DNA from: Anaerolineae bacterium
GTDB lineage: Bacteria > Chloroflexota > Anaerolineae > Aggregatilineales > Phototrophicaceae
NCBI GenBank assembly: GCA_022841825.1
Contig: JALHQT010000007.1
Coordinates: 284,957-348,956, forward strand
Length of the DNA stretch: 64,000 nt
Reading direction: 5' to 3'
Of this stretch, positions 25,594 through 34,421 are shown piece after piece. The notes below the pieces were generated by a model. It was not told the origin of the DNA, did not search any database, and saw only the letters and a program-made list of their open reading frames with translations. Made by a program: the position numbers and the translations under genes. Within the stretch, counting starts at the first letter, position 1. Every line of letters begins with the position of its first letter.

Positions 25594-26492
25594 ACTGGGA
25601 TCGTGTGGAACGCAAACTGGGCGCGCAGAATCTGGCGCTGCTGGCAACACGGAAGGTCGGCGTCGTCGGCTTGGGGTCAGGCGGCAGCTTTGTCGCGCAG
25701 GCATTGGCGATGAGCGGCGTCGGCAGTTTCGTCCTGATCGACGATGATGTGCTGGAAAGCAGCAACCTGGTGCGCCATGTCGCCGACGCGCGCGATGTCG
25801 GCAGGCACAAGGCGGAGGTGATGGCGGACTTGATCCACCATCGCAACCCGCAGGCGGCGGTCGAAGCGCGCATCGGGCGCATCGAGGCGCACGTGAACGC
25901 GCTCGACGGACTCGACCTGCTAGTCGTGGCGGTCGATGGCGAAGGCGCGAAGTATGTCATCAATCAGGCGTGTCTGGCGCGCAATCTGCCCGCTGTCTAC
26001 GCCGGGGTCTATGAGCGCGGCGAAGGCGGTGACGCCTGCACGATCATCCCGCACCAGGGACCGTGTTACGCCTGCTGGTCGGCGGAACTGCGCGATGGGC
26101 TGGTTGATCCGCGCATCGACGAGGAACTCGATTACGGCATGATCAACGAAGAGGGCACGCTGGACGCCGAACCGGGCTTGTGGCTGGATGTCGTGCGTGT
26201 GGCGTCGGCGCAGGGCGATATGGCGCTCAACTGGCTGCTGCGCGGCACGCCGGTCGAAAAGCCGCTGCCCGCCAACACCGTCATCATCGCCAACACGCTG
26301 CTGGAGATCACCGAAGGCGAACACACGCTGCCCTACGGCGCGGTGTGGGTGAACATCGAACGCGACCCGCACTGCCTGGTGTGCGGCGACGCCATGCGTG
26401 CCGGACGCCTGAAGGACGAGGCTAACGCCCAATCGCTGGATGACCTGATGCATGAAACAGGCTTGACGCTTGAAGAGGAACACGAGAAATGA
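25590..26492 (+). CDS. E1-like ThiF/MoeB/HesA-family adenylyltransferase
   Basis: 300 residues; its ATG overlaps the JAB-like stop (ATGA). The nucleotide loop is VGVVGLGSGGSFVAQ (27-33), followed by FVLIDDDVLESSNLVRHV (Asp51-53, Asn59, Arg62), Lys74 in GRHKAEVM and VVAVDG (Asp116). These are the ATP and C-terminal Gly contacts of E1 enzymes. Four cysteines in two pairs, C159/C162 (CYACW) and C262/C265 (CLVCG), fit the structural zinc. No clear separate catalytic Cys is visible. E1-like enzymes adenylate the C-terminus of a ubiquitin-like protein. The coupled E2- and JAB-like genes support a conjugation role. Confidence 0.88.
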   Translation: MNWDRVERKLGAQNLALLATRKVGVVGLGSGGSFVAQALAMSGVGSFVLIDDDVLESSNLVRHVADARDVGRHKAEVMADLIHHRNPQAAVEARIGRIEAHVNALDGLDLLVVAVDGEGAKYVINQACLARNLPAVYAGVYERGEGGDACTIIPHQGPCYACWSAELRDGLVDPRIDEELDYGMINEEGTLDAEPGLWLDVVRVASAQGDMALNWLLRGTPVEKPLPANTVIIANTLLEITEGEHTLPYGAVWVNIERDPHCLVCGDAMRAGRLKDEANAQSLDDLMHETGLTLEEEHEK

Positions 26493-26872
26493 CCGACGAA
26501 CAGAACCCCACGACGCCGCCTGCGGATGTGTCCGAAGCGGAAGCCCCGCAGACGATTGAGCCGGAAGTGCCCGCGCCTGAACCCGTGCTGCCCTACGACG
26601 GGATGCCGCCCGCCGATAACGGCGCTGTCGCCGCGCCCCCTCCGCAGCAGCCTGCCCAACCGCCGCCCGCGAACCTGCCGGAGGAACATGGCTACGATGA
26701 CCGCCTGGAACGCCTGGGCGGCGAACCCGCACCCGTCATCACGCCGGAGGAATTCGCGCGTTTGCAGCGGCAGGGGCAGGTGAACATCGACGCACGCGGG
26801 CGCGTGCGGACCACCCGCCGCAGCGATGCGGAAGCGGGCGTCTCGCTGCGCAAACGCCGCGCGTGGTACTAG
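26489..26872 (+). CDS. Proline-rich hypothetical protein of the E1/E2/JAB operon
   Basis: 127 residues; its ATG overlaps the E1-like stop (ATGA). The first 65 residues are Pro/Glu/Ala-rich and probably disordered (e.g. APPPQQPAQPPPANLPEE). The C-terminal half is charged, with EEFARLQRQGQVNIDARGRVRTT, and ends in LRKRRAWY. It does not show a ubiquitin fold or a Gly-Gly tail, so it is not an obvious modifier, though its position in the operon makes it a candidate substrate or adaptor. No family recognised. Confidence 0.65.
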   Translation: MTDEQNPTTPPADVSEAEAPQTIEPEVPAPEPVLPYDGMPPADNGAVAAPPPQQPAQPPPANLPEEHGYDDRLERLGGEPAPVITPEEFARLQRQGQVNIDARGRVRTTRRSDAEAGVSLRKRRAWY

Positions 26873-28033
26873 ATGCCTAACTACGCTCCGCAAACACTTG
26901 TCGCCCGCCTGAAACGACGCGGCGCACTGAACGACCCCGCCGTCGAAGCGGCACTGCTGGCGCTGCCCCGCGAGCGTTTCCTGCCCGGCGTGCCGCTCAA
27001 GACGGTCTACAGCGACCAGGCGGTGCCGTTCCTGGGTGGCTCAAGTGGCACCCATGAGATCGCTTCGACTCAGCCCAGCGTGACGACCCGAATGCTCAAC
27101 CAGCTTCGGCTCGCGCCAGGGCAGAATGTCTTGCAGGTGGGTGCGGGCAGCGGCTATACCGCCGCGCTCACCGCGCACATCGTCGGCGAGAACGGGCGCG
27201 TGACAGCGGTCGAGATCGACCCGGCGACGGCACAGAGCGCGATGGACCATCTCCAGCGCATCCAGATGGGGCGCGTGCTGGTCGTCAATGCCGATGCTGC
27301 CCAGGGCTACGCGCCGCGCGCCAACTATGACCGCATCCTGGTCAATGCCGCAGTCTGGGATATGCCGCCGACCTGGGTGGCACAGCTTAAGCCGGATGGC
27401 GTGCTGGTGGCACCGCTCTGGTTGGGTGCGCTGCAATACAGCGCTGCCTTCCGCCCGCAACCCGATGGCAGCCTGATGAGCGGCGACCTGTTTCCAACCG
27501 ACTTCATTCCGATACGCGGCAACTCGGTGGGTCCGCGCACGGCGATGCGTGTCGGTGGTTCGTCGCTGAATCTGACGGGTGACTCCAGCGCCATCGACAG
27601 CGCCGCTCTGCACACGCTGATGTCCGAGGCGGGCGACATCGATTACCTGAGCGTCCCGCTGTCGGGCGCGGCGCGAAAAAAGAGCTTCCTGGCGTATCTG
27701 ATGCTCAACCTGCCGCCGGAGGTGACGTTCTGCCTCTACAGCTTTGAGGGTGAACAGCTTCCGTATGGCATGGAGCGCGAGGGCTTCGCCGTGCTGGCGC
27801 GCGGCAGCGTGGCGTTCGTCTCGCTGGGCGGGGACTTTCGCTCGTTCATTTTCGGCGGGGCAGATGCCTTCATGGCTGCACACGAGGCGTTCAGCGCATG
27901 GCGTGCCGCCGGGATGCCCGGCGATGAACGGCTGCGCGTGCGGATGACGCCGCCGGGAGCCGAGATCAGCACACCACCAGGCGCGCGCATCAGCTCACGC
28001 GCGGATCATGACGTGATGGTGTGGCTGGCGTAA
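26873..28033 (+). CDS. Protein-L-isoaspartate O-methyltransferase-like protein
   Basis: 386 residues, with ATG directly after the previous stop. The N-terminal ~200 residues match PCMT: VEAALLALPRERFLPG, then SDQAVPFLGG and TQPSVTTRMLNQL (substrate loop), the SAM motif VLQVGAGSGYTAALTA and VTAVEIDPATA. PCMT methylates isoaspartyl residues for repair. The remaining ~180 residues are an extension beyond the usual ~210-residue enzyme, unrecognised, with a beta-rich part (VTFCLYSFEGEQLPYG). Coupling to E2/E1/JAB-like genes suggests it acts in the same process, for example on a modified protein C-terminus or side chain. Enzyme class is sure; the link is inferred. Confidence 0.83.
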   Translation: MPNYAPQTLVARLKRRGALNDPAVEAALLALPRERFLPGVPLKTVYSDQAVPFLGGSSGTHEIASTQPSVTTRMLNQLRLAPGQNVLQVGAGSGYTAALTAHIVGENGRVTAVEIDPATAQSAMDHLQRIQMGRVLVVNADAAQGYAPRANYDRILVNAAVWDMPPTWVAQLKPDGVLVAPLWLGALQYSAAFRPQPDGSLMSGDLFPTDFIPIRGNSVGPRTAMRVGGSSLNLTGDSSAIDSAALHTLMSEAGDIDYLSVPLSGAARKKSFLAYLMLNLPPEVTFCLYSFEGEQLPYGMEREGFAVLARGSVAFVSLGGDFRSFIFGGADAFMAAHEAFSAWRAAGMPGDERLRVRMTPPGAEISTPPGARISSRADHDVMVWLA

Positions 28034-28036
28034 CGA

Positions 28037-28402
28037 TCACCGCCGCCGCTGGATTTGTACCAGCTCGCCATCATCGCCGACCGCCAACGCTTCGTCGCCC
28101 AGACGCCGCCGCAGCACCGCCAGCTCTTCCTCGCTCATGCTGTCCAGCAGACGATCCACCAGCGCGCTGTCGCTGTTCTTGATCTTGCTCTGTCCACCTG
28201 CCTTCGCATTCGATCCATTGTCTCCCACCACTCCCGCCTGGGTGATGGCAATCGTCGCGCTGACCACGCCGAGGAAGACCAGGACGGACAGGATAACCGC
28301 GCCCGCACCCATATCGGGGTTGTTGGTGGTGATCATGCCCATCATGACCGCCGCCGAGATCCACATGACGGCGATAGTGCTTGTCTTATGTGATGAGGTC
28401 AT
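28037..28402 (-). CDS. Small membrane protein, hypothetical
   Basis: 121 residues. ATG at 28402 is preceded by GAGGAGGGGGAAAACG; an upstream start at 28420 is possible. Two hydrophobic segments (IAVMWISAAVMMGMIT and AGAVILSVLVFLGVVSATIAI) are followed by a cytoplasmic tail with SALVDRLLDSMSEEELAVLRRRL. It converges on the PCMT-like gene with only 3 bases between stops. No family named. Confidence 0.7.
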   Translation of the reverse strand: MTSSHKTSTIAVMWISAAVMMGMITTNNPDMGAGAVILSVLVFLGVVSATIAITQAGVVGDNGSNAKAGGQSKIKNSDSALVDRLLDSMSEEELAVLRRRLGDEALAVGDDGELVQIQRRR

Positions 28403-28568
28403 CGTTTTCCCCCTCCTCAATAGCTGCTGTGTATCTCGCCTATACGAAACTGGGCGGGAATATGTTGCGATGGACGCCCCTCACGCTTGTGACCAAACGG
28501 AAGCGCCAGCCCGAATTTTGCAGTATCCTCGAACGATCTTAACATCGGCTGACCTGAAAAGAGGTGCC

Positions 28569-29381
28569 ATGTCATCCCCCATCATCATTTCCTGCATGTC
28601 CGCCAACTATGTCGCGCGCGAGCTGAACTATCGCATGACAGACGGCTGGATGCAGGGGCAGCACGCCGCCGAGGATTGGTTTCGCCCGATCAACACCTAT
28701 CGCGGGCGCCTCGACGACCTGCTGCTCGAAATCCAGGCGCTCGGCTTCTCGGCGTTCGACCTCTGGTCAGGGCATCTGCACCCCGATTGGGCGACCCCTG
28801 AGCATATTGCCATCGCCCGCGATCTTATCGCCAGGCATGGGCTGCGCGTCGTCAGCCTGGCGGGCAGCTTTGGCGATACACGCGAAGCATTCACCCGTTC
28901 GTGCGCGCTGGCGAAAGCGCTCGACGTGACCATCCTGGGCGGCGGCTGCGAGCTGCTGGCGACCGACCGCGCCTGGGTGGTCAGCGCGCTGCGCGAACAC
29001 GGCTTGAAGCTCGCCATCGAAAACCACCCGGAAAAGACACCTGCCGACCTGCTGGCACGGATGGGTGTGGGCGACGAAGACGTGATCGGCGCGGCAGTCG
29101 ACACGGGTTGGTTCGGCACGCAGGGCTATGACGCAGAGCAGGCGCTGCGCGAACTGCGCGCGCGCTTGTTTCATGTCCATCTCAAGGATGTCCGCAAAGC
29201 CGGGGCGCACAACACCTGTCGTTATGGCGAAGGGGTCGTGCCGATCAACGGCTGTGTGCACGCGCTCAAGGAGTTCGGCTATGCAGGCGCGATTAGCGTC
29301 GAGCACGAACCGGAGACGTTCGACCCGACGATGGATGTGCGCGCCAGCTATCGAATGCTCAAGCAGTGGTTGTCCGTCTGA
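28569..29381 (+). CDS. Sugar phosphate isomerase/epimerase (TIM barrel)
   Basis: 270 residues; ATG 28569 follows AAAAGAGGTGCC. It belongs to the xylose-isomerase-like TIM-barrel family (AP_endonuc_2). Metal-site landmarks are AIENHPEKTPAD (Glu about 151), VDTGWFG (Asp about 178), FHVHLKDVR (His/Asp about 202-208) and SVEHEPE near 245. It probably interconverts a keto-sugar or inositol-type substrate. It starts a three-gene run with an oxidoreductase and a second isomerase. Confidence 0.85.
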   Translation: MSSPIIISCMSANYVARELNYRMTDGWMQGQHAAEDWFRPINTYRGRLDDLLLEIQALGFSAFDLWSGHLHPDWATPEHIAIARDLIARHGLRVVSLAGSFGDTREAFTRSCALAKALDVTILGGGCELLATDRAWVVSALREHGLKLAIENHPEKTPADLLARMGVGDEDVIGAAVDTGWFGTQGYDAEQALRELRARLFHVHLKDVRKAGAHNTCRYGEGVVPINGCVHALKEFGYAGAISVEHEPETFDPTMDVRASYRMLKQWLSV

Positions 29382-29411
29382 TTGTTGCGCGGTGCGAGGT
29401 GCCAAAATGTC

Positions 29412-29435
29412 GTAGGGACGCCATTCATGGCGTCC
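29412..29435. repeat. Family A palindrome, intergenic
   Basis: GTAGGGACGCCATTCATGGC then GTCC: same TAGGG + palindrome layout as the ftsK copies, in a non-coding gap. A related pair lies at 56579-56641. Confidence 0.75.
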
Positions 29436-29512
29436 GCGCATGTCATCGCACTTTGCACCGCACAAATTTCATCCAGTCTTATCATGATCCCTAGCGAAGG
29501 AGTCTACAAAAC

Positions 29513-30592
29513 ATGCCCATCTCTCCCGTCGGCGTTGCGATTGTCGGCTGCGGCAACATCGCCGGTTCGTATGCCAAAGACATCGCCCTCCACCCTGCGC
29601 TGGTGCTGCGCGGCGTCACCGATCTCGACAGCGCCAAAGCCGCCGCCTTTGCCGCCGAACATGACACGCATCACTACCCGACCGTTGCCGACCTGCTCGC
29701 CGACCCCGCGGTCGAAATCGTCGTCAACCTGACCATCCATCATGCCCACAAAGACGTGACGACCCAACTGCTGGAAGGCGGCAAGCACGTATTCAGCGAA
29801 AAGCCGATGGCACTCAACTACGCCGACGCCGCCGGGTTGGTATCCCTGGCTGCGAGCAAAGGGCTGAGATTGGCGAGCGCCCCGACCACGCTCCAGGGCG
29901 AGGCACAGCAAACCGCCTGGCGCATCATCCGCGACGGAGCGTTGGGGACGGTGCGCGTCGCCTATGCCGAGGTCAACTGGGGGCGCATCGAAGACTGGCA
30001 TCCCAACCCTGTACCCTTCTACGATGTGGGTCCCATGCAGGATGTCGGCGTCTATCCGCTGACGATCCTGGCGTCGATTATGGGTCCCGTGCGCCGGGTG
30101 ACAGCGGCGGCGACCACGCTTTTCCCACATCGTGTCACCAAAGAGGGCGTGCCCTTCAGCCTGCACACCCCGGATATGGTGATCGCCGTGCTGGAGCACG
30201 AAGGCGGCGCGATCACCCGCATAACAAGTGACTTCTACGTCAGCAACGGGACTACACGCCAGACCGGAATCGAATTTCATGGTGACCAGGGATCGCTGTT
30301 CATCGAGTCTTGGCATAATTTCGACGTGGGTGTCCACTTCGCCGAGTATGGCAAGCCTTTCGCGCCCGTGGCGCTCGACACGCCTGCCCGCGCGGGGATG
30401 GATCGCGCGCGCGGCGTGAACGATATGGCGCTGGCGCTGCGCGCGGGCGTGCCGCACCGCTTCACGGGCGAACTGGCGGCGCACGTCTGCGAAATCCTGG
30501 AGGCGGTTGAGCGTTCCTACGCCAGCGGGTCTCCCGCTGCCGTCACATCGTCATTTGTCGCACCGCTGCCAGGGCTGGCGGTCGGGGTCTAG
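29513..30592 (+). CDS. Gfo/Idh/MocA-family oxidoreductase
   Basis: 359 residues. The NAD(P)-binding start is VGVAIVGCGNIAGSYAKDIA (GCGNIA), with EKPMALN near residue 98 carrying the family's conserved Lys of the EKP motif, and DVGPMQDVGVYPLTIL around 170-185 for the catalytic Asp/His region. It oxidises or reduces a sugar or inositol hydroxyl. It sits between two TIM-barrel isomerases, a common arrangement in catabolism of unusual sugars or inositols. Exact substrate unknown. Confidence 0.9.
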   Translation: MPISPVGVAIVGCGNIAGSYAKDIALHPALVLRGVTDLDSAKAAAFAAEHDTHHYPTVADLLADPAVEIVVNLTIHHAHKDVTTQLLEGGKHVFSEKPMALNYADAAGLVSLAASKGLRLASAPTTLQGEAQQTAWRIIRDGALGTVRVAYAEVNWGRIEDWHPNPVPFYDVGPMQDVGVYPLTILASIMGPVRRVTAAATTLFPHRVTKEGVPFSLHTPDMVIAVLEHEGGAITRITSDFYVSNGTTRQTGIEFHGDQGSLFIESWHNFDVGVHFAEYGKPFAPVALDTPARAGMDRARGVNDMALALRAGVPHRFTGELAAHVCEILEAVERSYASGSPAAVTSSFVAPLPGLAVGV

Positions 30593-30674
30593 CGCGCGCA
30601 GGGGCGCAATAGATTGCGCCCCCGCACATCAACACCTCTATCCAATCACCTTCGTTACGTGAGGACAAATTAAA

Positions 30675-31427
30675 ATGACTCTACCGATTGCAGCACAACT
30701 TTACAGCGTGCGTGACGCGCTGGCGGCAGATTTTGAAGGCACGCTGCGGCGCATCGCGGCGATGGGCTTTGTCGGCGTTGAATTCGCAGGCGTCTACGGC
30801 GAATCGCCGGCGCACGCCGCCGCGCTGGTGCGCGAACTGGGGATGCAGATCTCCAGCGCGCACATGATGCCGCCTTATGGCGAAGAGACCTTCGCCACGC
30901 TTGCGCCGTTCGCCATCGATACGGTCGTCCTGCCCTGGCTGCCGCCGGAACGCTTCGCCAGCGCCGACTCAATCAGGCAGGTCGCCGATGAAATCAACGC
31001 GGCGGAAGCACAGGCGAGCGCGCACGGGCTGCGCCTGGCGTATCACAACCATGATTTCGAGTACCGCGCGCTGGCGGATGGCAGCAGTCCACTGCTGGAT
31101 CATCTGCTGCCGAACCTCGCGCCGGGCGTGCAGTTTGAACTCGACATCTACTGGGTGCGGCACGCGGGCGGCGACCCGGCGGCGGCGCTGAAAACGTTGG
31201 GCGCGCGCGTCTCACTCGTTCACGCCAAGGACGGGACAGGGCAACCGGGCGCGCCGTTCCTGGCGCTGGGCGAGGGCATCGTCGATGTCCCGGCGGCGCT
31301 GGCGGAAGCGAAGGCGGCGAAATGGCTGATCTGTGAGCTGGACTCGTGCGCGACCGACATGTTCGAGGCGCTGGAGAAAAGCGCGCGCTACCTGGTCGCC
31401 AGCGGCTACGGGCATCTGCGGGGATAA
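30675..31427 (+). CDS. Sugar phosphate isomerase/epimerase, second
   Basis: 250 residues; ATG 30675 is preceded by GAGGAC. TIM-barrel of the AP_endonuc_2 family, starting LPIAAQLYSVRDALAADFE, a classic opening for this group. LAYHNHDFEYR (about 116-126), QFELDIYWVRHAGGD and VHAKDG are the metal and active-site strands. It ends WLICELDSC. Likely works on the product or substrate of the adjacent oxidoreductase. Confidence 0.86.
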   Translation: MTLPIAAQLYSVRDALAADFEGTLRRIAAMGFVGVEFAGVYGESPAHAAALVRELGMQISSAHMMPPYGEETFATLAPFAIDTVVLPWLPPERFASADSIRQVADEINAAEAQASAHGLRLAYHNHDFEYRALADGSSPLLDHLLPNLAPGVQFELDIYWVRHAGGDPAAALKTLGARVSLVHAKDGTGQPGAPFLALGEGIVDVPAALAEAKAAKWLICELDSCATDMFEALEKSARYLVASGYGHLRG

Positions 31428-31440
31428 CGCGGGTTGAGTC

Positions 31441-31472
31441 GCCGGGGAAGCGAGGCATCATCCTTCCCCGGC
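31441..31472 (+). terminator. Hairpin after the isomerase operon
   Basis: Perfect 10-bp stem GCCGGGGAAG/CTTCCCCGGC with a 12-base loop, 13 bases after the stop. It lacks a T-tract but is placed as a terminator between the operon and convergent tmk. Confidence 0.55.
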
Positions 31473-31615
31473 AATGAAGACCGTGAGAAATATGATGTCA
31501 CATTTGTCATGGGCATCGGCGTCATTTGACACTCAACAGCGCATGAGGCTTTTCTCTAAAATGCGCTTATGTTGCCAAACAATCTTCTGAAAGAATTGTT
31601 GTCTTGATTCGAGCG

Positions 31616-32248
31616 CTAGAATGCCATGCCTGCCTGAGCGGTCAGCGCCGCACGAATATCCGCCTGAACAGCCGCGCTCGGCTGCGCCGCGTCAATGCGC
31701 AACCAGCGCCCCGGCTCCGCCGCCATCAAAGCAAGATAACCCTGCTGCACGCGACGATGAAACTCCAGCGCCATCTGGTCAATGCGGCTGAATTCTTCGC
31801 CAAAGAGCGATGCCTGCTGCCGGCGTGCGATGCCTTCTTCGGGCGTAATATCGAGATAGAGCGTCAGATCCGGCTGCAAGCCGCCAGTCGCAAAACGGAT
31901 GATGGCATACAGCAGGTCAAGCTCAATGCCGCGACCGTAGCCCTGGTAAGCGATGGTCGAGTCGGCAAAGCGGTCGCAGATCACGATGCCGCCGCCATCC
32001 AGGTGCGGGCGAATGACCTCGGCGACGATTTGCGCGCGCGAGGCGCAGAAGAGCAGCAGTTCCGCCTGCGCGGTCATCGCCGTATTCGCTTTGTCCTGCA
32101 AGATTTCGCGGATGCGGTCGCCGATCTCAGTCCCTCCCGGTTCGCGTGTGAGCAAAACCTGGTGCCCCTGCGCGCGCAGCGCCGACGTCAGCTCTTTGAC
32201 CTGCGTCGTTTTGCCGCTGCCGTCCAAGCCTTCAAATGTAATAAACAT
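31616..32248 (-). CDS. tmk: Thymidylate kinase
   Basis: 210 residues, normal length. It phosphorylates dTMP to dTDP in the cytoplasm. P-loop FEGLDGSGKTTQ at 4-15, the DRF motif CDRFADSTIAYQGYGRG near 90 (base and phosphate contacts) and a LID region EEGIARRQQ near 135. The Arg-containing LID with a plain P-loop is between the E. coli and eukaryote types. It stands alone on the minus strand. Confidence 0.93.
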   Translation of the reverse strand: MFITFEGLDGSGKTTQVKELTSALRAQGHQVLLTREPGGTEIGDRIREILQDKANTAMTAQAELLLFCASRAQIVAEVIRPHLDGGGIVICDRFADSTIAYQGYGRGIELDLLYAIIRFATGGLQPDLTLYLDITPEEGIARRQQASLFGEEFSRIDQMALEFHRRVQQGYLALMAAEPGRWLRIDAAQPSAAVQADIRAALTAQAGMAF

Positions 32249-32453
32249 GATCCCTCGCTCAGGCGATTAACGCGCCAGAGTGTACAAGACTCTGCGCCAG
32301 TGTCGAGGACGTAGTTCTAAAGTCTCAATGGTCAGATTTACGTTTTTGAGCTTTAATGAAGAAAGAATTTAGGAAATTCGCAATATCTAGCATGATCTTC
32401 AGGGTAATCTCAATTAAACTGAAGGTCATAATGGAACAGGAAAGGGTAAGCAC

Positions 32454-32624
32454 ATGGAAGGCATCGTCACATTTATCGTCGGTTGGTTCCTGGTCTCGAT
32501 ACCGAGCAGCCTGATGATTGGTGCATTCCTCGCGCGGCGCAAAGCGTCCACTGCCGCGACAGCGCCAACGCTGGCGTCCCGTTATGGCGCAATGCTGGAA
32601 ACCAGCGAGATGCGCGCGCTCTAA
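32454..32624 (+). CDS. Small single-span membrane protein (56 aa)
   Basis: ATG 32454 follows AGGAAAGGG at good spacing and runs to TAA at 32624. Residues 4-26 are a hydrophobic segment (IVTFIVGWFLVSIPSS then LMIGAF), followed by ARRK and a Ser/Thr/Ala-rich tail. A strong terminator follows at 32726. No family known. Ribosome site, membrane span and terminator together support a real gene. Confidence 0.6.
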   Translation: MEGIVTFIVGWFLVSIPSSLMIGAFLARRKASTAATAPTLASRYGAMLETSEMRAL

Positions 32625-32725
32625 TCGATGTGTCGCGGTGTCGCGGGCGAGCGGGTCTTGAATGCAGCCATGCGGGCATGAGCGCCTGAATAGTCCGATC
32701 TAACATTCTCATTCTTGCGAATCCA

Positions 32726-32780
32726 GGAGCGCTGTGCAGAATGCCGAAAGGTGTTCTGCGCGGGCGCTCCTTTTATTTTG
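32726..32780 (+). terminator. Intrinsic terminator after the small membrane gene
   Basis: Outer stem GGAGCGC/GCGCTCC and inner GCAGAA/TTCTGC, followed by TTTTATTTT. The 323-base gap 32625-32947 holds this and the putative GT2 promoter; nothing else is seen there. Confidence 0.85.
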
Positions 32781-32893
32781 CAACCTCGCACTATCTTCTT
32801 TCGTAGACTCACGTATCATTGTGGCGTACTTCACAAACATTCATTTGGCGCGCCCCAATTTCAGGTAGTGTTATCTTTGGTGCTCTTGAATTC

Positions 32894-32922
32894 TTGAAAT
32901 TGCCTCTGATAGACTTCATATT
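32894..32922 (+). promoter_or_regulatory. Possible promoter of the GT2 gene
   Basis: TTGAAA and CATATT with a 17-bp spacer, ending 25 bases before the ATG at 32948. Confidence 0.4.
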
Positions 32923-32947
32923 GATTTCCATCAGGTTGGGTGAGTGA

Positions 32948-34417
32948 ATGATTCTATTGCTGAATGTGCTGACAGCGATCTATCTGTTTTGCGCCATACT
33001 GCTCACGATTTACGCAGCAGGCGCGCTTGTGCTTCTGATTGCCTACCTTCGCAATCGTAAGCGCGTAATCCCCACCCCACCGTTGACTCACTATCCCAAA
33101 GTCGCCATTCAACTGCCGCTCTACAACGAGCTGTATGTCGTGGAGCGCCTGCTGGATGCGATGGCGCGCATTGATTACCCCCGCGAGAAGCTGATCGTCC
33201 AGGTGCTGGACGATTCGAACGACGACACCGTGCGGGTGGTGGCGCAAAAGGTCGCAGAACTGCGCGCGGAGGGGTTGGACATTCGCCATATCCGTCGCAC
33301 CTCCCGCAAAGGATATAAGGCGGGCGCGCTGGCGTATGGCTTGACGCAGATGGATGCGGAATTCGTCGCCGTCCTTGACGCCGACTTCATCGCTCCGTCT
33401 GATTTTCTCACCAACACCATCCCGCATCTGGTCGCCAATCCAAAGCTGGCGGTCGTGCAGGGACGCTGGGGGCACCTCAATACGAACGAAAACCTGCTGA
33501 CGCGCGGGCAAACCCTGGCGCTGGACGGGCATTTCGTCGTCGAGCAGACCGGGCGTAATCGCTCCGGCTGGCTGATGAACTTCAATGGCAGCGGCGGCAT
33601 CTGGCGCACAACTGCGATTGAAGATGCCGGTGGCTGGAAAGACAACACCCTCACCGAAGATCTTGACCTGAGCTATCGCGCCCAACTGAAGGGCTGGGAA
33701 TTCCTCTACCTGCCGGATGTCGTCGTACCGGGTGAGCTGCCGCCGCAAATCTCGGCGTACAAACAGCAGCAGTCGCGCTGGGCAAAGGGCGGTTCGCAGT
33801 GCTTCCGCATTCTGCTCGGTCCAATCTGGACGAATGAGCGTCTGACGTGGATACAGCGCTACATGGCGACCATGCATCTCGGTCAGTACATGGTGCATCC
33901 GGTCATCATCCTGCTCGTCATCCTGACGCCGATCCTGGTGCAGGCAGACAAGCTGCAAGAACTCAGCCTGGGCATTCTCGGTTTCGCAGGCTTGGGTCCG
34001 CCGCTGGTCTTCATCATCAGCCAGCACGCGCTGTACAGCGACTGGCGCAGGCGGCTGCTGGCATTCCCCGCGCTGCTGGCACTGGGCACGGGGATGGCGT
34101 TCTGCAACGCGGTCGCCGTCGTCGGCGGGTTGATCGGTCATAAAGAAGAATTCAAACGTACGCCCAAGTACGTCCAGCAGTGGCAGGGCAACATCTACGC
34201 GATGGGCATCAATGGCACGGTCTACTTTGAGGCGCTGCTGTCGCTCTACGCCTTTGGCGGCGTCTACATTGCCTTCCATAAGATGCCGGAGATCGTCCCC
34301 TACCTGCTGCTGTACGCGGTGGCTTTTGGCGCGGTTGCGCTGTGGGGTGTCCTCGACGCGCTGACCATGCGCCGCTCGACCCCGCCGGAACCGCCTCGCA
34401 ACCCTGTGACGGCGTAA
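32948..34417 (+). CDS. Membrane glycosyltransferase family 2 (cellulose-synthase-like)
   Basis: 489 residues. An N-terminal double span (LNVLTAIYLFCAILLTI, AGALVLLIAYL) is followed by a GT2 domain: VAIQLPLYNELYVVERLL, LDDSNDD, VAVLDADFIAPSD (DxD), LTEDLDLSYR (TED) and QQQSRWAKGGSQ (QxxRW). All processive GT2 motifs are present. Four or more C-terminal spans follow. Such enzymes make beta-linked polysaccharide or glycosylate lipids with export. Starts at an ATG after GGTTGGGTGAGTGA. Product unknown. Confidence 0.9.
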   Translation: MILLLNVLTAIYLFCAILLTIYAAGALVLLIAYLRNRKRVIPTPPLTHYPKVAIQLPLYNELYVVERLLDAMARIDYPREKLIVQVLDDSNDDTVRVVAQKVAELRAEGLDIRHIRRTSRKGYKAGALAYGLTQMDAEFVAVLDADFIAPSDFLTNTIPHLVANPKLAVVQGRWGHLNTNENLLTRGQTLALDGHFVVEQTGRNRSGWLMNFNGSGGIWRTTAIEDAGGWKDNTLTEDLDLSYRAQLKGWEFLYLPDVVVPGELPPQISAYKQQQSRWAKGGSQCFRILLGPIWTNERLTWIQRYMATMHLGQYMVHPVIILLVILTPILVQADKLQELSLGILGFAGLGPPLVFIISQHALYSDWRRRLLAFPALLALGTGMAFCNAVAVVGGLIGHKEEFKRTPKYVQQWQGNIYAMGINGTVYFEALLSLYAFGGVYIAFHKMPEIVPYLLLYAVAFGAVALWGVLDALTMRRSTPPEPPRNPVTA

Positions 34418-34421
34418 CGCC

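Noticed and set aside
26489-26872. Proline-rich protein as the missing ubiquitin-like modifier
   Set aside because: No beta-grasp pattern and no Gly-Gly C-terminus; ends in Arg/Trp/Tyr.
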